A stretch of DNA of 64,000 nucleotides from an uncultured Eubacterium sp. (GCA_910586225.1 CAJUIL010000018.1:8292-72291), one strand, 5' to 3'; shown: positions 7,946-17,207, counted from the stretch's first letter. Made by a program: numbers and translations. The notes: generated from the sequence alone by a model not told the origin.

Positions 7946-9280
7946 TTATAATACCGCCTGCCTGATTACCCGTACCATTTCAGTCAGCATCTGCTCTGTC
8001 ATACCTGGATATACTCCGACCCAGAACGTATCCCGCATGATCCGATCCGTCTGCTCCAGCTTTCCAGCAATCCGATACCCATACGAGCCTGCCCGCATCG
8101 CATCAAAGCACGGATGCCTGATCAGATTTCCCGCAAACAGCATCCGCGTCTGGATGCCCCTGCCCTCCAGCATAGACACAACGCGGCCCCTGTCCAGCCC
8201 TTCCCTGCACGTAACTGGAAAGCCGAACCAGCACGGATCAGAATGCGCGCACGCCTGCGGCAGCAGCAGCCTGTCTGAAAGATCCGCCAATCCCTCATGG
8301 AGCCGTCGGAAATTTTCCCTGCGCGCCCTTGCGAACACCGGGAGCTTTTCCAGCTGTGCGCAGCCTATCGCCGCCTGCATATCCGTCGCCTTGAGGTTAT
8401 AACCAAAATGCGAATATACATATTTATGGTCATAACCTAACGGCAGTTCCCCATACTGCTTCTCAAAGCGGTGCCCGCACATATTATCCTGCCCGGACGG
8501 GCACGTACAATCTCTGCCCCAGTCTCTGAGCGACCGGATGATCCTATGCAGCAGCGGCTGGTTTGTATAGACTGCCCCGCCTTCCCCCATCGTCATATGG
8601 TGCGGCGGGTAAAAGCTAGACGTCGCGATATCCCCGAAAGTCCCTGTCAGATGCCAGTCCCCATCCACCTCATACGCTGAGCCAAGCGCGTCACAATTAT
8701 CCTCCACAAGCCATAGATGGTATTTCTCGCAGAACCCCTTTACCTGTGCAAGGTCAAACGGGTTGCCGAGCGTATGCGCCGCTATAACCGCCTTGGTCCT
8801 TCCCGAAACCGCCGCCTCCAGCTGGCTGACATCCAGGTTGTACTGCGGGATGGTCACATCGATAAATACCGGGACCGCACCAAACTGTACCAGCGGGGCG
8901 ACCGTCGTCGGAAAACCTGCAGCCACCGTGATCACCTCATCCCCGCGCTGAATGGCCCTGTCCCCAAGCAGCGGCGAGGTCAGCGCCATAAATGCCAGAA
9001 GGTTCGCGGAAGAACCGGAATTGACCAGCGAGCAGTACTTCACGCCCAAATACCGTGCAAGCCCTTCCTCAAACTGCTCCGTATAGCGTCCGCCCGTCAG
9101 CCAGAACTCCAGGGCGCTATCCACCAGGTTCACCATCTCCTGGCTGTCATATACCCGCGCGGCGTAGGGGATGCGCTGCCCCTGCACCCATTGTCCGGCA
9201 GCATGATACTTGCTGCAATACGCTCCTACCTGCTGCAGGATCATCCTTCTTGCTTCCTGTTCCGACATATTCCCAAACAT
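7946..9280 (-). CDS. rfbH: CDP-4-keto-6-deoxy-D-glucose 3-dehydrase (RfbH/DdhC/AscC, E1)
   Basis: The 444-residue product belongs to the aspartate-aminotransferase-fold sugar enzymes but has histidine where aminotransferases carry the PLP-binding lysine (S-F-Y-P-P-H-H-M-T-M-G-E-G-G, near residue 227). That substitution defines E1-type 3-dehydrases, which work with PMP. Three cysteines spaced C-x-C-x7-C (about 258, 260, 268) are the expected [2Fe-2S] ligands. The enzyme removes the C3 hydroxyl of CDP-4-keto-6-deoxyglucose together with a reductase (E3). It is 13 bp downstream of rfbF, with AGGAGGGAGCAT before the ATG. Neither the CDP-glucose 4,6-dehydratase (RfbG) nor E3 is in the window. Confidence 0.93.
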   Translation of the reverse strand: MFGNMSEQEARRMILQQVGAYCSKYHAAGQWVQGQRIPYAARVYDSQEMVNLVDSALEFWLTGGRYTEQFEEGLARYLGVKYCSLVNSGSSANLLAFMALTSPLLGDRAIQRGDEVITVAAGFPTTVAPLVQFGAVPVFIDVTIPQYNLDVSQLEAAVSGRTKAVIAAHTLGNPFDLAQVKGFCEKYHLWLVEDNCDALGSAYEVDGDWHLTGTFGDIATSSFYPPHHMTMGEGGAVYTNQPLLHRIIRSLRDWGRDCTCPSGQDNMCGHRFEKQYGELPLGYDHKYVYSHFGYNLKATDMQAAIGCAQLEKLPVFARARRENFRRLHEGLADLSDRLLLPQACAHSDPCWFGFPVTCREGLDRGRVVSMLEGRGIQTRMLFAGNLIRHPCFDAMRAGSYGYRIAGKLEQTDRIMRDTFWVGVYPGMTEQMLTEMVRVIRQAVL

Positions 9281-9293
9281 ATGCTCCCTCCTG

Positions 9294-10088
9294 CTATCCT
9301 TGATCCTCTATATCCTTCCATATCTTCCATGGTGCCTGTCCGCTTTCCCACAGTCCCTCCAGATACTCCTTATCCCGCAGCGTATCCATCGGGGACCAGA
9401 ACCCACCATGCAGGTACGCTGCCATCTCCCCGCACTCCGCCACACGCTCCAGCGGCCCTGCCTCCAGCATCTGGCTCCCGTCCCCCAGGTAATCAAAGAC
9501 ACCCCGGTTCAATACCATGAACCCTGCATTCACCCACGCCTGGTCTGCCTGGGCTTTTTCCCGGAATCCCAGAACTTGGTTTGTCTCCTGGTCCATCCGC
9601 AGCGTACCGAACCTTCCTGCCGGCCGGGTGGCAGTAACCGTCGCAAGCTTGCCGCAGGCGCGGTGGTACGCCACCAGCTTTGGGATATCCACATCCGCTA
9701 CGCCGTCCCCATAAGTGAGCAGGAATTCCTCATCCTCAATGTAATCCCGTATCTTAAGGATACGACCTGCCGTAAACGTATGCAGCCCTGTATTCGCAAG
9801 CGTCACCTGCCATGGCTCCACATACCCTCCCTGCGCAGCGATATGCCTGTCCGCCAGGGAAAACGTGCTGTCCGACTGGTACATATGATAATTGATAAAA
9901 TACTTTTTGATCATCTGCCCTTTGTAGCCACAACAGATGATAAATTCACGGAAACCATAATGTGAATAGATCTTCATGATATGCCACAAGATCGGCCGGC
10001 CCCCGATCTCGATCATCGGCTTTGGCCGCAGCTGGGATTCCTCGCTGATGCGTGTACCCTTGCCGCCTGCCAGAATCACTACCTTCAT
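9294..10088 (-). CDS. rfbF: Glucose-1-phosphate cytidylyltransferase
   Basis: The 264-residue product makes CDP-glucose from CTP and glucose-1-phosphate, the first step to CDP-3,6-dideoxyhexoses. It has the intact nucleotidyltransferase signature G-G-K-G-T-R followed by R-P-K-P-M-I-E-I-G-G, the Y-G-D-G-V-A-D metal-binding segment and F-W-S-P-M-D-T-L-R-D-K near the end, all typical of RfbF/DdhA. GGGAGGTGAGGATAGC precedes the ATG. It pairs with rfbH immediately downstream. A second, more divergent homologue is encoded at 15,484-16,260. Confidence 0.93.
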   Translation of the reverse strand: MKVVILAGGKGTRISEESQLRPKPMIEIGGRPILWHIMKIYSHYGFREFIICCGYKGQMIKKYFINYHMYQSDSTFSLADRHIAAQGGYVEPWQVTLANTGLHTFTAGRILKIRDYIEDEEFLLTYGDGVADVDIPKLVAYHRACGKLATVTATRPAGRFGTLRMDQETNQVLGFREKAQADQAWVNAGFMVLNRGVFDYLGDGSQMLEAGPLERVAECGEMAAYLHGGFWSPMDTLRDKEYLEGLWESGQAPWKIWKDIEDQG

Positions 10089-10127
10089 GCTATCCTCACC
10101 TCCCTATTTTTATGTATTTTCAGTCTA

Positions 10128-12092
10128 TTACTTCTTATAATAGTAAAATGGCTTATCCTGGATCGTAAATGTTTCAGCGAGATAAAAGGACGGATCTTGC
10201 AGGAATACTTTTTCCAATATGTATTGATGATGCATAACACCGCTCAGCAAGAAGCCATCCTGCTGCAGGATTTCCTCCACGATCACATTTACTGTATCCT
10301 CCCCCATCTCACCACCACCTAAAAACAAATCCGAAAAATCCCTGACGTGGGCATAATTATCCCAGCCCAGCATATGGTAGAGTATAGATATTCCAGACCC
10401 TGCCCCATATACATTTTCTGGCACTCGCGACGCAAGATCCGTCAGCTCCGGCTCAATCCCCTTTGTCGTAAGCACCTGTGGCGAATGCGATTCGTTTACC
10501 ATATTCGCCGCACTTAGCGTAAGCTGTACGCCAAGGCTTGCTACAATAACAAGCGACACCACAGCAACCGACCTCTTTCCAAGCTCCTCCAGGGATACCT
10601 CTCTGCGCCACCGTTTTAACGAAGGCCATGTCTTTTCTATAAGGAGCGCATTTGCACAGACCGCTTCCCCAAAACAGATCGTTAGATTGGAATATGCCGC
10701 CCGGTTCACATAATAGCTAAATGAGAGCAGACCAAGTACCGCAATCACAACAGCTGCCGGCGCATCCGGGCTCATAACCTCCCCTCCTTTTTGGAACAGC
10801 CTGGTATGGTACAGCCCCCAAGCAGTCAGCGCAGCAAAAAGGCAGAATACATAGACCCACGCATGATTGCCCCATGGAAGATCATAACGCAGCGTCCCAT
10901 CCATATACCCTTTGGTAAACAGAGGGATAAAAAAAGCCCGAAAGATCAGCTTACCACCACACAATAAATTATAAGCATTCACGACTGCTATGCTAAACAA
11001 CAGGCTGGCAGCACTATAAAATGCCAGCTTCCCCAAAAAAAGCAGCTGCTTCCTTTCATACCACTGGTGCACCTGGAGCCGCTGTGTTATAACAGCCGCG
11101 CTAAATGCCAACAGGCAAAATATCCCGCTTTCTGTATTCCAAAGGATCGCCAGTGACACCAACAGATATCCTATACACATCCATTTGGTTTCCCAGAGCT
11201 TCTTTTTATGCCGCACCAACCAGCAGACATATGCGCAAAGCAGCATTGGAAACAGCTCACGGATCGGAAATACCTGCCAGTAAGGTCCTGCTCCCCGGTG
11301 TACCGCAGCTTCATAAACACCCGCACACGCAGCAGCTGCGCGCAGCCAGTTTTTGGAGAGGATCGTATGGCATACATAATACGATGCTGCTACCGTCATG
11401 CAGCCGGCTGCCGCAATCAGAGCTGCTATCACATACGGGCTTCCATTTGACAAACGGACAGGTAGCAGGAAAAACAAGCCGTAGTGCCCGTAGATTCCTG
11501 ACGTTATTTTTGTATACGGTATCAGGTCACAGACATTATAAATACTTTCTATAACCGCAACTGCATGATGCATATCAATCTTAAATAGATTGACATAATA
11601 AGTTCCGTAAAAACATAAAACTATGCACATCACATATACAAAGTACAACGAAAACGTGGAAATCTCCCTTTCTTTTAGAAGCATATAAAAAGTTAAAACT
11701 ATCCCCGCAAGAAAAACCAGCCTCATCAGGCTTGAAGGAACTGTAAACACCGCCCTGCCTGAAGCCGTATACGGAAACTCATCCACAAACTCTATCCAAA
11801 ACCAACGATCCAGCGAATATAACAAAATAATAACAGGAAGCGCAGCAATAGCTGCTTGCTCATAATATGACATAACATATTGCATCGTGCTGTTTTCAGT
11901 TCTTTCAAAAAGAATGCAAACTATCCGGATCCCAAAAAAGACAGAAAAAAACACCAACAGCATAACGGCATAAAACCGGAAATTACTTTCATTCATCCAC
12001 AACCAAATGCCACTGTATCCCTCTGACTGCAACCCCAGCACATACCACGCAAACCGCAGGCTTGCAAAACACGCCGCGCAAAGGCAAAGCAT
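10128..12092 (-). CDS. Large polytopic membrane protein, possible GT-C glycosyltransferase
   Basis: The 654-residue product has about thirteen hydrophobic helices over residues 1-540, then a soluble C-terminal part of roughly 110 residues that includes D-N-Y-A-H-V-R-D-F-S-D. This layout is common for GT-C-like glycosyltransferases and other lipid-linked sugar membrane enzymes, but no defining motif is visible; an early W-I-E-F-V-D-E-F acidic loop could be catalytic. The start is uncertain. The ATG at 12092 has no clear Shine-Dalgarno, and in-frame codons continue upstream to a TGA near 12,140, after a GAAGGGG sequence but without an ATG, GTG or TTG. It lies between a nucleotidyltransferase gene and rfbF. 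Confidence 0.6.
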   Translation of the reverse strand: MLCLCAACFASLRFAWYVLGLQSEGYSGIWLWMNESNFRFYAVMLLVFFSVFFGIRIVCILFERTENSTMQYVMSYYEQAAIAALPVIILLYSLDRWFWIEFVDEFPYTASGRAVFTVPSSLMRLVFLAGIVLTFYMLLKEREISTFSLYFVYVMCIVLCFYGTYYVNLFKIDMHHAVAVIESIYNVCDLIPYTKITSGIYGHYGLFFLLPVRLSNGSPYVIAALIAAAGCMTVAASYYVCHTILSKNWLRAAAACAGVYEAAVHRGAGPYWQVFPIRELFPMLLCAYVCWLVRHKKKLWETKWMCIGYLLVSLAILWNTESGIFCLLAFSAAVITQRLQVHQWYERKQLLFLGKLAFYSAASLLFSIAVVNAYNLLCGGKLIFRAFFIPLFTKGYMDGTLRYDLPWGNHAWVYVFCLFAALTAWGLYHTRLFQKGGEVMSPDAPAAVVIAVLGLLSFSYYVNRAAYSNLTICFGEAVCANALLIEKTWPSLKRWRREVSLEELGKRSVAVVSLVIVASLGVQLTLSAANMVNESHSPQVLTTKGIEPELTDLASRVPENVYGAGSGISILYHMLGWDNYAHVRDFSDLFLGGGEMGEDTVNVIVEEILQQDGFLLSGVMHHQYILEKVFLQDPSFYLAETFTIQDKPFYYYKK

Positions 12093-12170
12093 CCATATTT
12101 GTTTGCTGGTAAATCTGATCCTACTTAAAATATCTAATCACCCCTTCTTCAGATTCACTACTCTTCACTC

Positions 12171-13070
12171 TCACCGGATCACCGGCTCCTCTTCCTTCAT
12201 GCTTTTTTCCAAGATTGCATACCCCCATTCCAACTGCTCTTCCAAAGCAGCCTGTTCCTCTTGGCATAGATGCCGCATCTGGAATTTTTCAAATTCCTTT
12301 ATCGTATGGTTAATATATGCATCTATAACCTCCACCCGCTCTGTCGATAAAAAACTCCCTGTATCATGACGTGCACTGGTTCCATGGATTTTTACATATT
12401 CCTTCGCCTTCTTTTGCGCATTTTGTAGTGTTATTAGCACCTGGTGTCTTAATTCGCCGGAAACGCTCTGCAACAGAGCCGGCAAATAAACCGGTGGAAA
12501 CTCTCCGTAGCGCTGTGCGTAATTCATCGACAATGCCGTATGCAGCTGTTTTAGATACACTTTGATGTTCACACGGCTATGCCCTAGACAGTCATGCATC
12601 AGCATCTGCTTGCGTGATTCTAAGTAATAATCCCGATGGAAACATTCCTTTAAGAGCGGGGCAAGCTTCTGCTGGAGTCCATAAGGATCCCAGGCATACG
12701 GGGAAAGAAGCGTATCCCCCACAACCGTATACAGCCCACAGGAAAACTTGCCATCAACCGACGGATAAACCAGATAATGTAAAAATGACGTCGTTTCCCA
12801 AAAAGAAAACTGCTCAAAATAAATATTTTCCAACTGCATCCGATAAATCAGCTCTGATTCCGGTAATTTCTGTGGAAAGCGTATCTTTTCATCCGGAAAG
12901 CTTTTCTTTATATACAAAAACCGGGTATCATAGTCACTGTCCGCAAACTGCATCCCTCTTGCAATACTTCCTAAAACTGCTGCATATACTACTTTGACAT
13001 CCCGTTCCTGTTCGCATTTTTCAATTCCCTGTTTAATACTTTTCTTTAACTCCTCTGAACCAAACAGCAT
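12171..13070 (-). CDS. RlaP/YcgL-type nucleotidyltransferase (copy A)
   Basis: The 299-residue product has a polymerase-beta-type nucleotidyltransferase head: G-S-I-A-R-G near residue 34 followed by S-D-Y-D-T-R-F, the G-S...D-x-D metal site. The rest resembles the RlaP (YcgL) family, including a conserved D-P-Y-G segment and an H-S-R-V-N-I-K helical region. Family members are thought to transfer nucleotides to unknown acceptors, often next to RNA-ligase or RNA-processing genes; here the setting is surface-glycan biosynthesis. AGGGAGGGACT precedes the ATG. A second member follows directly upstream on the strand (13,111-14,007), so the two may act together. Confidence 0.75.
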   Translation of the reverse strand: MLFGSEELKKSIKQGIEKCEQERDVKVVYAAVLGSIARGMQFADSDYDTRFLYIKKSFPDEKIRFPQKLPESELIYRMQLENIYFEQFSFWETTSFLHYLVYPSVDGKFSCGLYTVVGDTLLSPYAWDPYGLQQKLAPLLKECFHRDYYLESRKQMLMHDCLGHSRVNIKVYLKQLHTALSMNYAQRYGEFPPVYLPALLQSVSGELRHQVLITLQNAQKKAKEYVKIHGTSARHDTGSFLSTERVEVIDAYINHTIKEFEKFQMRHLCQEEQAALEEQLEWGYAILEKSMKEEEPVIR

Positions 13071-13110
13071 AGTCCCTCCCTACCAGCTGGAAGGATGCCG
13101 CATTTCAGAA

Positions 13111-14007
13111 TTATTTTTTTAAGCTCTCACTTTTATCTAACGGAAGGTATGCCTCTTTTAAGAAGTCCTCTTTTTTCTGCATTCTATCTACAAGCTCTTC
13201 CAGTTGGTTTTCTATCCATATATTTAAATAAGGTATGGTCAACGTATAGCTTTTTTCCTTTGCTATGCTGCTGCACCTATTTTTTTCCCACAGCGCCCGG
13301 CAAAGTTCAAGAACTGGCTGTTCGATTCCAGCTCCTCCCCCCCCCCCGACCAAATACTCAAAATCCATCACGGGCCGCATTCCTTTCAAAACTGCCCTAC
13401 AAACCATGATCTCGCTTATTGTGTAGAGATATTTCCGCACCGATACCTGCTCCTGCTCCCGGATCCTCTCCCAATAATTCCCATATGCGCGGCTAAAATA
13501 AGCATCCCAGATATCTATTAAACGCAACCCTTCTTTCAGATTTCCATAAGCATTTTCTACGGAACCTTTTTGAAATTCCATCCTCTTGTCCGCCAGATAT
13601 ATACGCATCACCATTTCCTTCAGAAATCCAGGTCTTTCATGATCCTTTCTATTTACAATTTCATCTGTTTCTTCTTGGCTACGATAAAACCGTGTTGGAT
13701 ATTTGCGTCCTACTGCACCATAAGTTATGCATTCTGCTTCTATTTCCCTAAGTGGGGCATAAAAACAGTCAAGCCCCATACCAGCACGATCGATCCGCTT
13801 TATACGAATGCCCGAAAAACCTTTAGACCTGCCATCTACAACCAAACAGCAGTCAACGTCGCTACTCGCATTTGACAGATTTAAAGAAATACTACCGCTT
13901 ACCGCACCAAACAGCAGCCTGCACTCTAATTCTTCCTCGATCCGTCCTGCATTTTCCTGAATCATGGACATACATCTATCCAACGTCTCATTTTTCATCC
14001 GGCTCAT
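13111..14007 (-). CDS. RlaP-like nucleotidyltransferase (copy B) with a poly-G tract
   Basis: The 298-residue product has the same head as its neighbour: G-S-I-S-L-N-L followed by S-S-D-V-D-C-C, the metal-binding D-x-D of polymerase-beta-type nucleotidyltransferases. Overall similarity to copy A is modest, so it is a diverged relative. A run of eleven G's on the coding strand encodes part of a penta-glycine near residue 220. A slip of one base would truncate the protein, so it is a candidate phase-variable gene that is in frame in this sequence. It overlaps the upstream gene by 20 bp; AAAGGGACTGTA supports the ATG at 14007. The acceptor molecule is unknown. Confidence 0.68.
   Translation of the reverse strand: MSRMKNETLDRCMSMIQENAGRIEEELECRLLFGAVSGSISLNLSNASSDVDCCLVVDGRSKGFSGIRIKRIDRAGMGLDCFYAPLREIEAECITYGAVGRKYPTRFYRSQEETDEIVNRKDHERPGFLKEMVMRIYLADKRMEFQKGSVENAYGNLKEGLRLIDIWDAYFSRAYGNYWERIREQEQVSVRKYLYTISEIMVCRAVLKGMRPVMDFEYLVGGGGGAGIEQPVLELCRALWEKNRCSSIAKEKSYTLTIPYLNIWIENQLEELVDRMQKKEDFLKEAYLPLDKSESLKK
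13337..13347. repeat. Homopolymer of 11 C (11 G on the coding strand)
   Basis: An uninterrupted run of eleven C's lies inside the copy B nucleotidyltransferase gene. Tracts of this length are prone to slipped-strand mispairing and are rare in coding DNA of this composition. Confidence 0.9.
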
Positions 14008-15484
14008 TACAGTCCCTTTCTATAATATAGCTCTTCAAAATCTTACCCTTTTTATATTTCTGGTTGATACTTGCCGCCACCCGCATGAAATGCCTTTGCG
14101 CAAACTCCTGTGCGACACCCTGTTCCGCATATTTGAGGATACACACGTTGCACCCTGTCAACAGTTGTTGTACCGCATCCAAAGTTCCGTATTCCTGTCC
14201 CTTTAATCTGTCTGCTTCCAAAATAACAATACAGCCATCCTGCGGTGCATTTTCGATACCATACCGAACATCAGTTTCCCGAAAAAGGCGGTTCAGCTGC
14301 TGCTCAAGCTGCCCACACGAATACCTCCATACCCTGCAGCCAAGACGCACACAGAACCTGGCAAAATTCCCAAGGTCAGAGGAACAGTCCACAATATCCA
14401 GTTTTGGAAAACAAGTCTCCCCATATGAAAAGTAAGTTTTTCTTGCATAATACCTGGCAAACCATAAAAGGAATTCCCATTCGCCCCTGTCGCGAAGCTG
14501 GATTCCCCGGTAGAATGCCGGGTGCGGGATGACTGCGTCTGCTCCGTATCCCTGCAGCAACTCCATTGTTTTTGGAATTTCACACGCATTCCAAAATGCA
14601 TCATAATCCTCTTTTGCCAGCTTCACCGGAAGGTATTTTTTTCCAAGCGCTACCTGGAACGTACACCGATGTTTACCAGATATCAGGTTGAAGTAATGCC
14701 CTTGCCTATTCCATTTTGCCTGTGCCGCATTCCGAATAAAAAAATCTGCATCCAGATCTGCAGACGCCCGCATCTCCTCATATACCTGCATCCGGTTTTC
14801 CATGACATTTTCTTTCCACGCCTCTGTCACTTTTACACCATATCTGCCTTCTCCCTGCACCACACAGTATTCTTCCAGATAGTCGTGCGGGCTGGCATCC
14901 GTATGATTGCTAAGGAATCTAAAAAAGTCAATATGGGCAAACATCGAAAGCAGACTCTGCGGCTTCCCCCATGGTCCGTATGACTGTTGACCTTCCATAG
15001 CATTGCTAAATAAAAATTCTGCTGGTATATAAGCCGTCACCATGCCATTCTCTTCCTGGATCCTTCCAAAATCATGCATCCAGTACGCACGGTCTACATC
15101 GGGCATTTTGAAGCCTCCCCTGCATTCCCCAGCAAACAAGCTGTCATACAGCGCCGCCAGTTCTCGCTCCCCATCGTTCCCATAACCCATCAGAACAGAA
15201 TATGGCTTGTAGATCAAGTTATAAAAACCTTTTTTATCCAGCATCCGTGCAATCGCCTCATGCTCAAATACATTTTTCACGGAAATAAAAATATACGTTC
15301 CATGATCTCGAAGCTCATCCGGTACACTATCCATACTCCATACCGGAAGCCCTTTATATTCCCTTAGTTCATATGCCCGCCTGTCTATGTATCCTGCAAC
15401 ATGGAAACCGCCTTTTTCCAACGCATTCCTAGCAATGCCACCAAGCGATGCAGCCCCGTATAAAATAAAATCTACCTGCTTCAT
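13988..15484 (-). CDS. Rossmann-module protein with a ParB-like GxHR segment
   Basis: The 498-residue product starts with a dinucleotide-binding-like module (about residues 5-90; F-I-L-Y-G-A-A-S-L-G-G, then G-Y-I-D-R) that recurs in three other proteins of this locus. Around residue 270 the segment S-G-K-H-R-C-T-F followed by A-L-G-K-K-Y-L-P-V-K resembles the G-x-H/R-R and L-G-x-x-x-x-P-V elements of ParB/sulfiredoxin-fold proteins, which bind nucleotides. The C-terminal 150 residues have no match I recognise. The start is chosen at 15484, where the upstream stop and this ATG share a base (ATGATGA context) behind GGAGG; 15487 is an alternative. Translational coupling to the RfbF-like gene upstream is likely. 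Function unknown. Confidence 0.6.
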   Translation of the reverse strand: MKQVDFILYGAASLGGIARNALEKGGFHVAGYIDRRAYELREYKGLPVWSMDSVPDELRDHGTYIFISVKNVFEHEAIARMLDKKGFYNLIYKPYSVLMGYGNDGERELAALYDSLFAGECRGGFKMPDVDRAYWMHDFGRIQEENGMVTAYIPAEFLFSNAMEGQQSYGPWGKPQSLLSMFAHIDFFRFLSNHTDASPHDYLEEYCVVQGEGRYGVKVTEAWKENVMENRMQVYEEMRASADLDADFFIRNAAQAKWNRQGHYFNLISGKHRCTFQVALGKKYLPVKLAKEDYDAFWNACEIPKTMELLQGYGADAVIPHPAFYRGIQLRDRGEWEFLLWFARYYARKTYFSYGETCFPKLDIVDCSSDLGNFARFCVRLGCRVWRYSCGQLEQQLNRLFRETDVRYGIENAPQDGCIVILEADRLKGQEYGTLDAVQQLLTGCNVCILKYAEQGVAQEFAQRHFMRVAASINQKYKKGKILKSYIIERDCNEPDEK

Positions 15485-16260
15485 CATTTCCTCCATCTTG
15501 CCCAAGGCGCAATTCCCGCATTCCATAAATTCTCTGCTTCTGCCAAATCTCTTTTCGTTTCTACCGCTGTCCAATACCCCAGGTGCTCATAAGCTACGAG
15601 CTGCCCCTTGTCAGACAACTTCACAAGCAGCTGTTTTTCCAAATCATAATTCCCCTGTAAGTATGAGAAAGCATCCCTGCACAACACCATACAGTTTGCA
15701 TTGACCCATGCAACACTGTCCTGTGGCACCCATGATGTATCATAATGGAGTCTCCCTTGTGCGTCCACCGAAAGCAGCCTGTTCCTGCCTGTGGGCCTGG
15801 CCACTGCAGCTGTCGCTGTTTTTCCAGCCTGCAGATGCGTATGCAGCAGCGCATTCACATCTATATCTGACAGACAATCCCCATAAGCAACTATGAATGA
15901 ATCCTCGTCCAGATAATTCTGTACCATGCCTACCCTTTGACCAGTAGAAGAAAATAATCCGGTATCCACAACCGTAACCTTCCAATCTTCCGTTTTCTTT
16001 TTATGTATCTCGATCCGGTTGCTCTGCAGGTCAACCGTAATATCCGATTGGTATATATAAAAGTTCATAAAATATTCTTTCACCATATCTGCACGATATC
16101 CCGCACAGACGATAAACTCACAGATCCCATATTCTGAAAAATGCTTCATAATATGCCAAAGCAGCGGTTTCCCGCCGATCTCCACCATAGGCTTTGGGAT
16201 CCCTTCCCCTCTACTATGAAGCGTGCTCTGCATACCGCCTGCCAAAATGACTGCCTTCAT
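15484..16260 (-). CDS. Divergent RfbF-like sugar nucleotidyltransferase
   Basis: The 258-residue product aligns by eye with RfbF along its whole length (P-K-P-M-V-E-I-G-G-K-P-L-L-W-H-I-M-K; A-Y-G-D-C-L-S-D-I-D; A-W-V-N-A-N). The N-terminal signature, however, reads G-G-M-Q-S-T-L in place of G-G-x-G-T/S-R, so the arginine and second glycine of the nucleotide-binding loop are missing. It may act on another sugar phosphate or nucleotide, or be inactive. The start at 16260 (MKAVIL) follows GAGGGGAGCGGAAAG; the longer ORF from 16329 lacks such a site. It lies 49 bp after an epimerase-type gene and is coupled to the Rossmann/ParB-like gene. Confidence 0.7.
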   Translation of the reverse strand: MKAVILAGGMQSTLHSRGEGIPKPMVEIGGKPLLWHIMKHFSEYGICEFIVCAGYRADMVKEYFMNFYIYQSDITVDLQSNRIEIHKKKTEDWKVTVVDTGLFSSTGQRVGMVQNYLDEDSFIVAYGDCLSDIDVNALLHTHLQAGKTATAAVARPTGRNRLLSVDAQGRLHYDTSWVPQDSVAWVNANCMVLCRDAFSYLQGNYDLEKQLLVKLSDKGQLVAYEHLGYWTAVETKRDLAEAENLWNAGIAPWARWRK

Positions 16261-16309
16261 CTTTCCGCTCCCCTCTATTTTGTGTGCCACGTGTAAATCG
16301 CTCACCATC

Positions 16310-17200
16310 TTACGGGCCTTTTTCCTCAAAACAAAAGGCTCTGTCCACCAGGTGCCAATGCGACTGGTAATAATCGCTAAGCTGCGCTACGGATTCGGCA
16401 AATCCGGTAAACGAAAATCCTCCCATTTCCCGCAGCAGCCTTTGGTTATCCCCGCTATACTCCGGTTTCCATCCCGTTTCTTTTACCAGGATGCGGCAGT
16501 CTGACCGCAGTGTCCGCTTTACAAGCTCCGCCAGGGAATACAGGTCGATCTTCCTCCCCCGGCACACATGATACCTTTGATGCTTTGGCTCATGCTCCAA
16601 AAACCACCGCATGATCTTACACAAATCATCGATCCAAAGATAATCAAAATAAACATTTTTCTGTATCGTAATATCCATTCCTGCCAGCACCCGGCATATG
16701 GCATTGGAGATGAAGCGCCTCTGGTACTCCTCATACTTCCCGTAGACCCCGAACAGGCACAGATCATAGATGTTCCTGCTCCCTTCACATATCTTTGCCA
16801 TAAGATATTTGGAAAATCCATACGCGTCCGCCGGGATATGGCTCCCAAAATATTCCTCCCTCATGCTTGGGGTATAAAAACGCATATCATACTCCGCACC
16901 GGATCCAAAATAATACATCCTGCCATAAAGCGTACTGCACCTTTCCAGGTTCAAAAACATCCGCAGGTTGCCATCCAATATCTCGTAGGCGGCCACGCCT
17001 TCCGTTCTGGTATTATTCACATTTGCCGCATGGATGACGACATCAAAACAATGCCGGCCAAGATAGCTTTCCACTGCCCGCGCATCCGTAAGGTCCAACG
17101 CTTCCCTATCCGGCGTCTCGACCTCATGATCCAGACGCAGGTTTTCCGCCAGGTTGCGGCCGATAAAGCCATTTGCGCCAGTCAGTAATATTCTCATCAT
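16310..17200 (-). CDS. NAD-dependent epimerase/dehydratase family protein
   Basis: The 296-residue product is an extended SDR: M-R-I-L-L-T-G-A-N-G-F-I-G-R at the N-terminus binds the cofactor, A-A-N near residue 75 follows the usual pattern, and Y-G-F-S-K supplies the catalytic Tyr and Lys. It is shorter than most 4,6-dehydratases and resembles RmlD/GalE-like sugar-nucleotide SDRs. The substrate cannot be read from the sequence. It could fill the missing CDP-glucose dehydratase step, but lacks the length and motifs of RfbG. The start lies at 17200 or 17197 (two ATGs in a row), just after the stop of the upstream GT2 gene. Confidence 0.72.
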   Translation of the reverse strand: MMRILLTGANGFIGRNLAENLRLDHEVETPDREALDLTDARAVESYLGRHCFDVVIHAANVNNTRTEGVAAYEILDGNLRMFLNLERCSTLYGRMYYFGSGAEYDMRFYTPSMREEYFGSHIPADAYGFSKYLMAKICEGSRNIYDLCLFGVYGKYEEYQRRFISNAICRVLAGMDITIQKNVYFDYLWIDDLCKIMRWFLEHEPKHQRYHVCRGRKIDLYSLAELVKRTLRSDCRILVKETGWKPEYSGDNQRLLREMGGFSFTGFAESVAQLSDYYQSHWHLVDRAFCFEEKGP

Positions 17201-17207
17201 CCGCCTG

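Noticed and set aside
8717..9520. 267-codon plus-strand ORF across the rfbH-rfbF junction
   Set aside because: Antisense to two well-supported genes; composition rich in Arg, His and Pro is typical of shadow frames.
16310..17200. CDP-glucose 4,6-dehydratase (rfbG) to complete the dideoxysugar pathway
   Set aside because: The protein is about 60 residues too short for RfbG and lacks its usual motifs, so only a general epimerase/dehydratase call is made.
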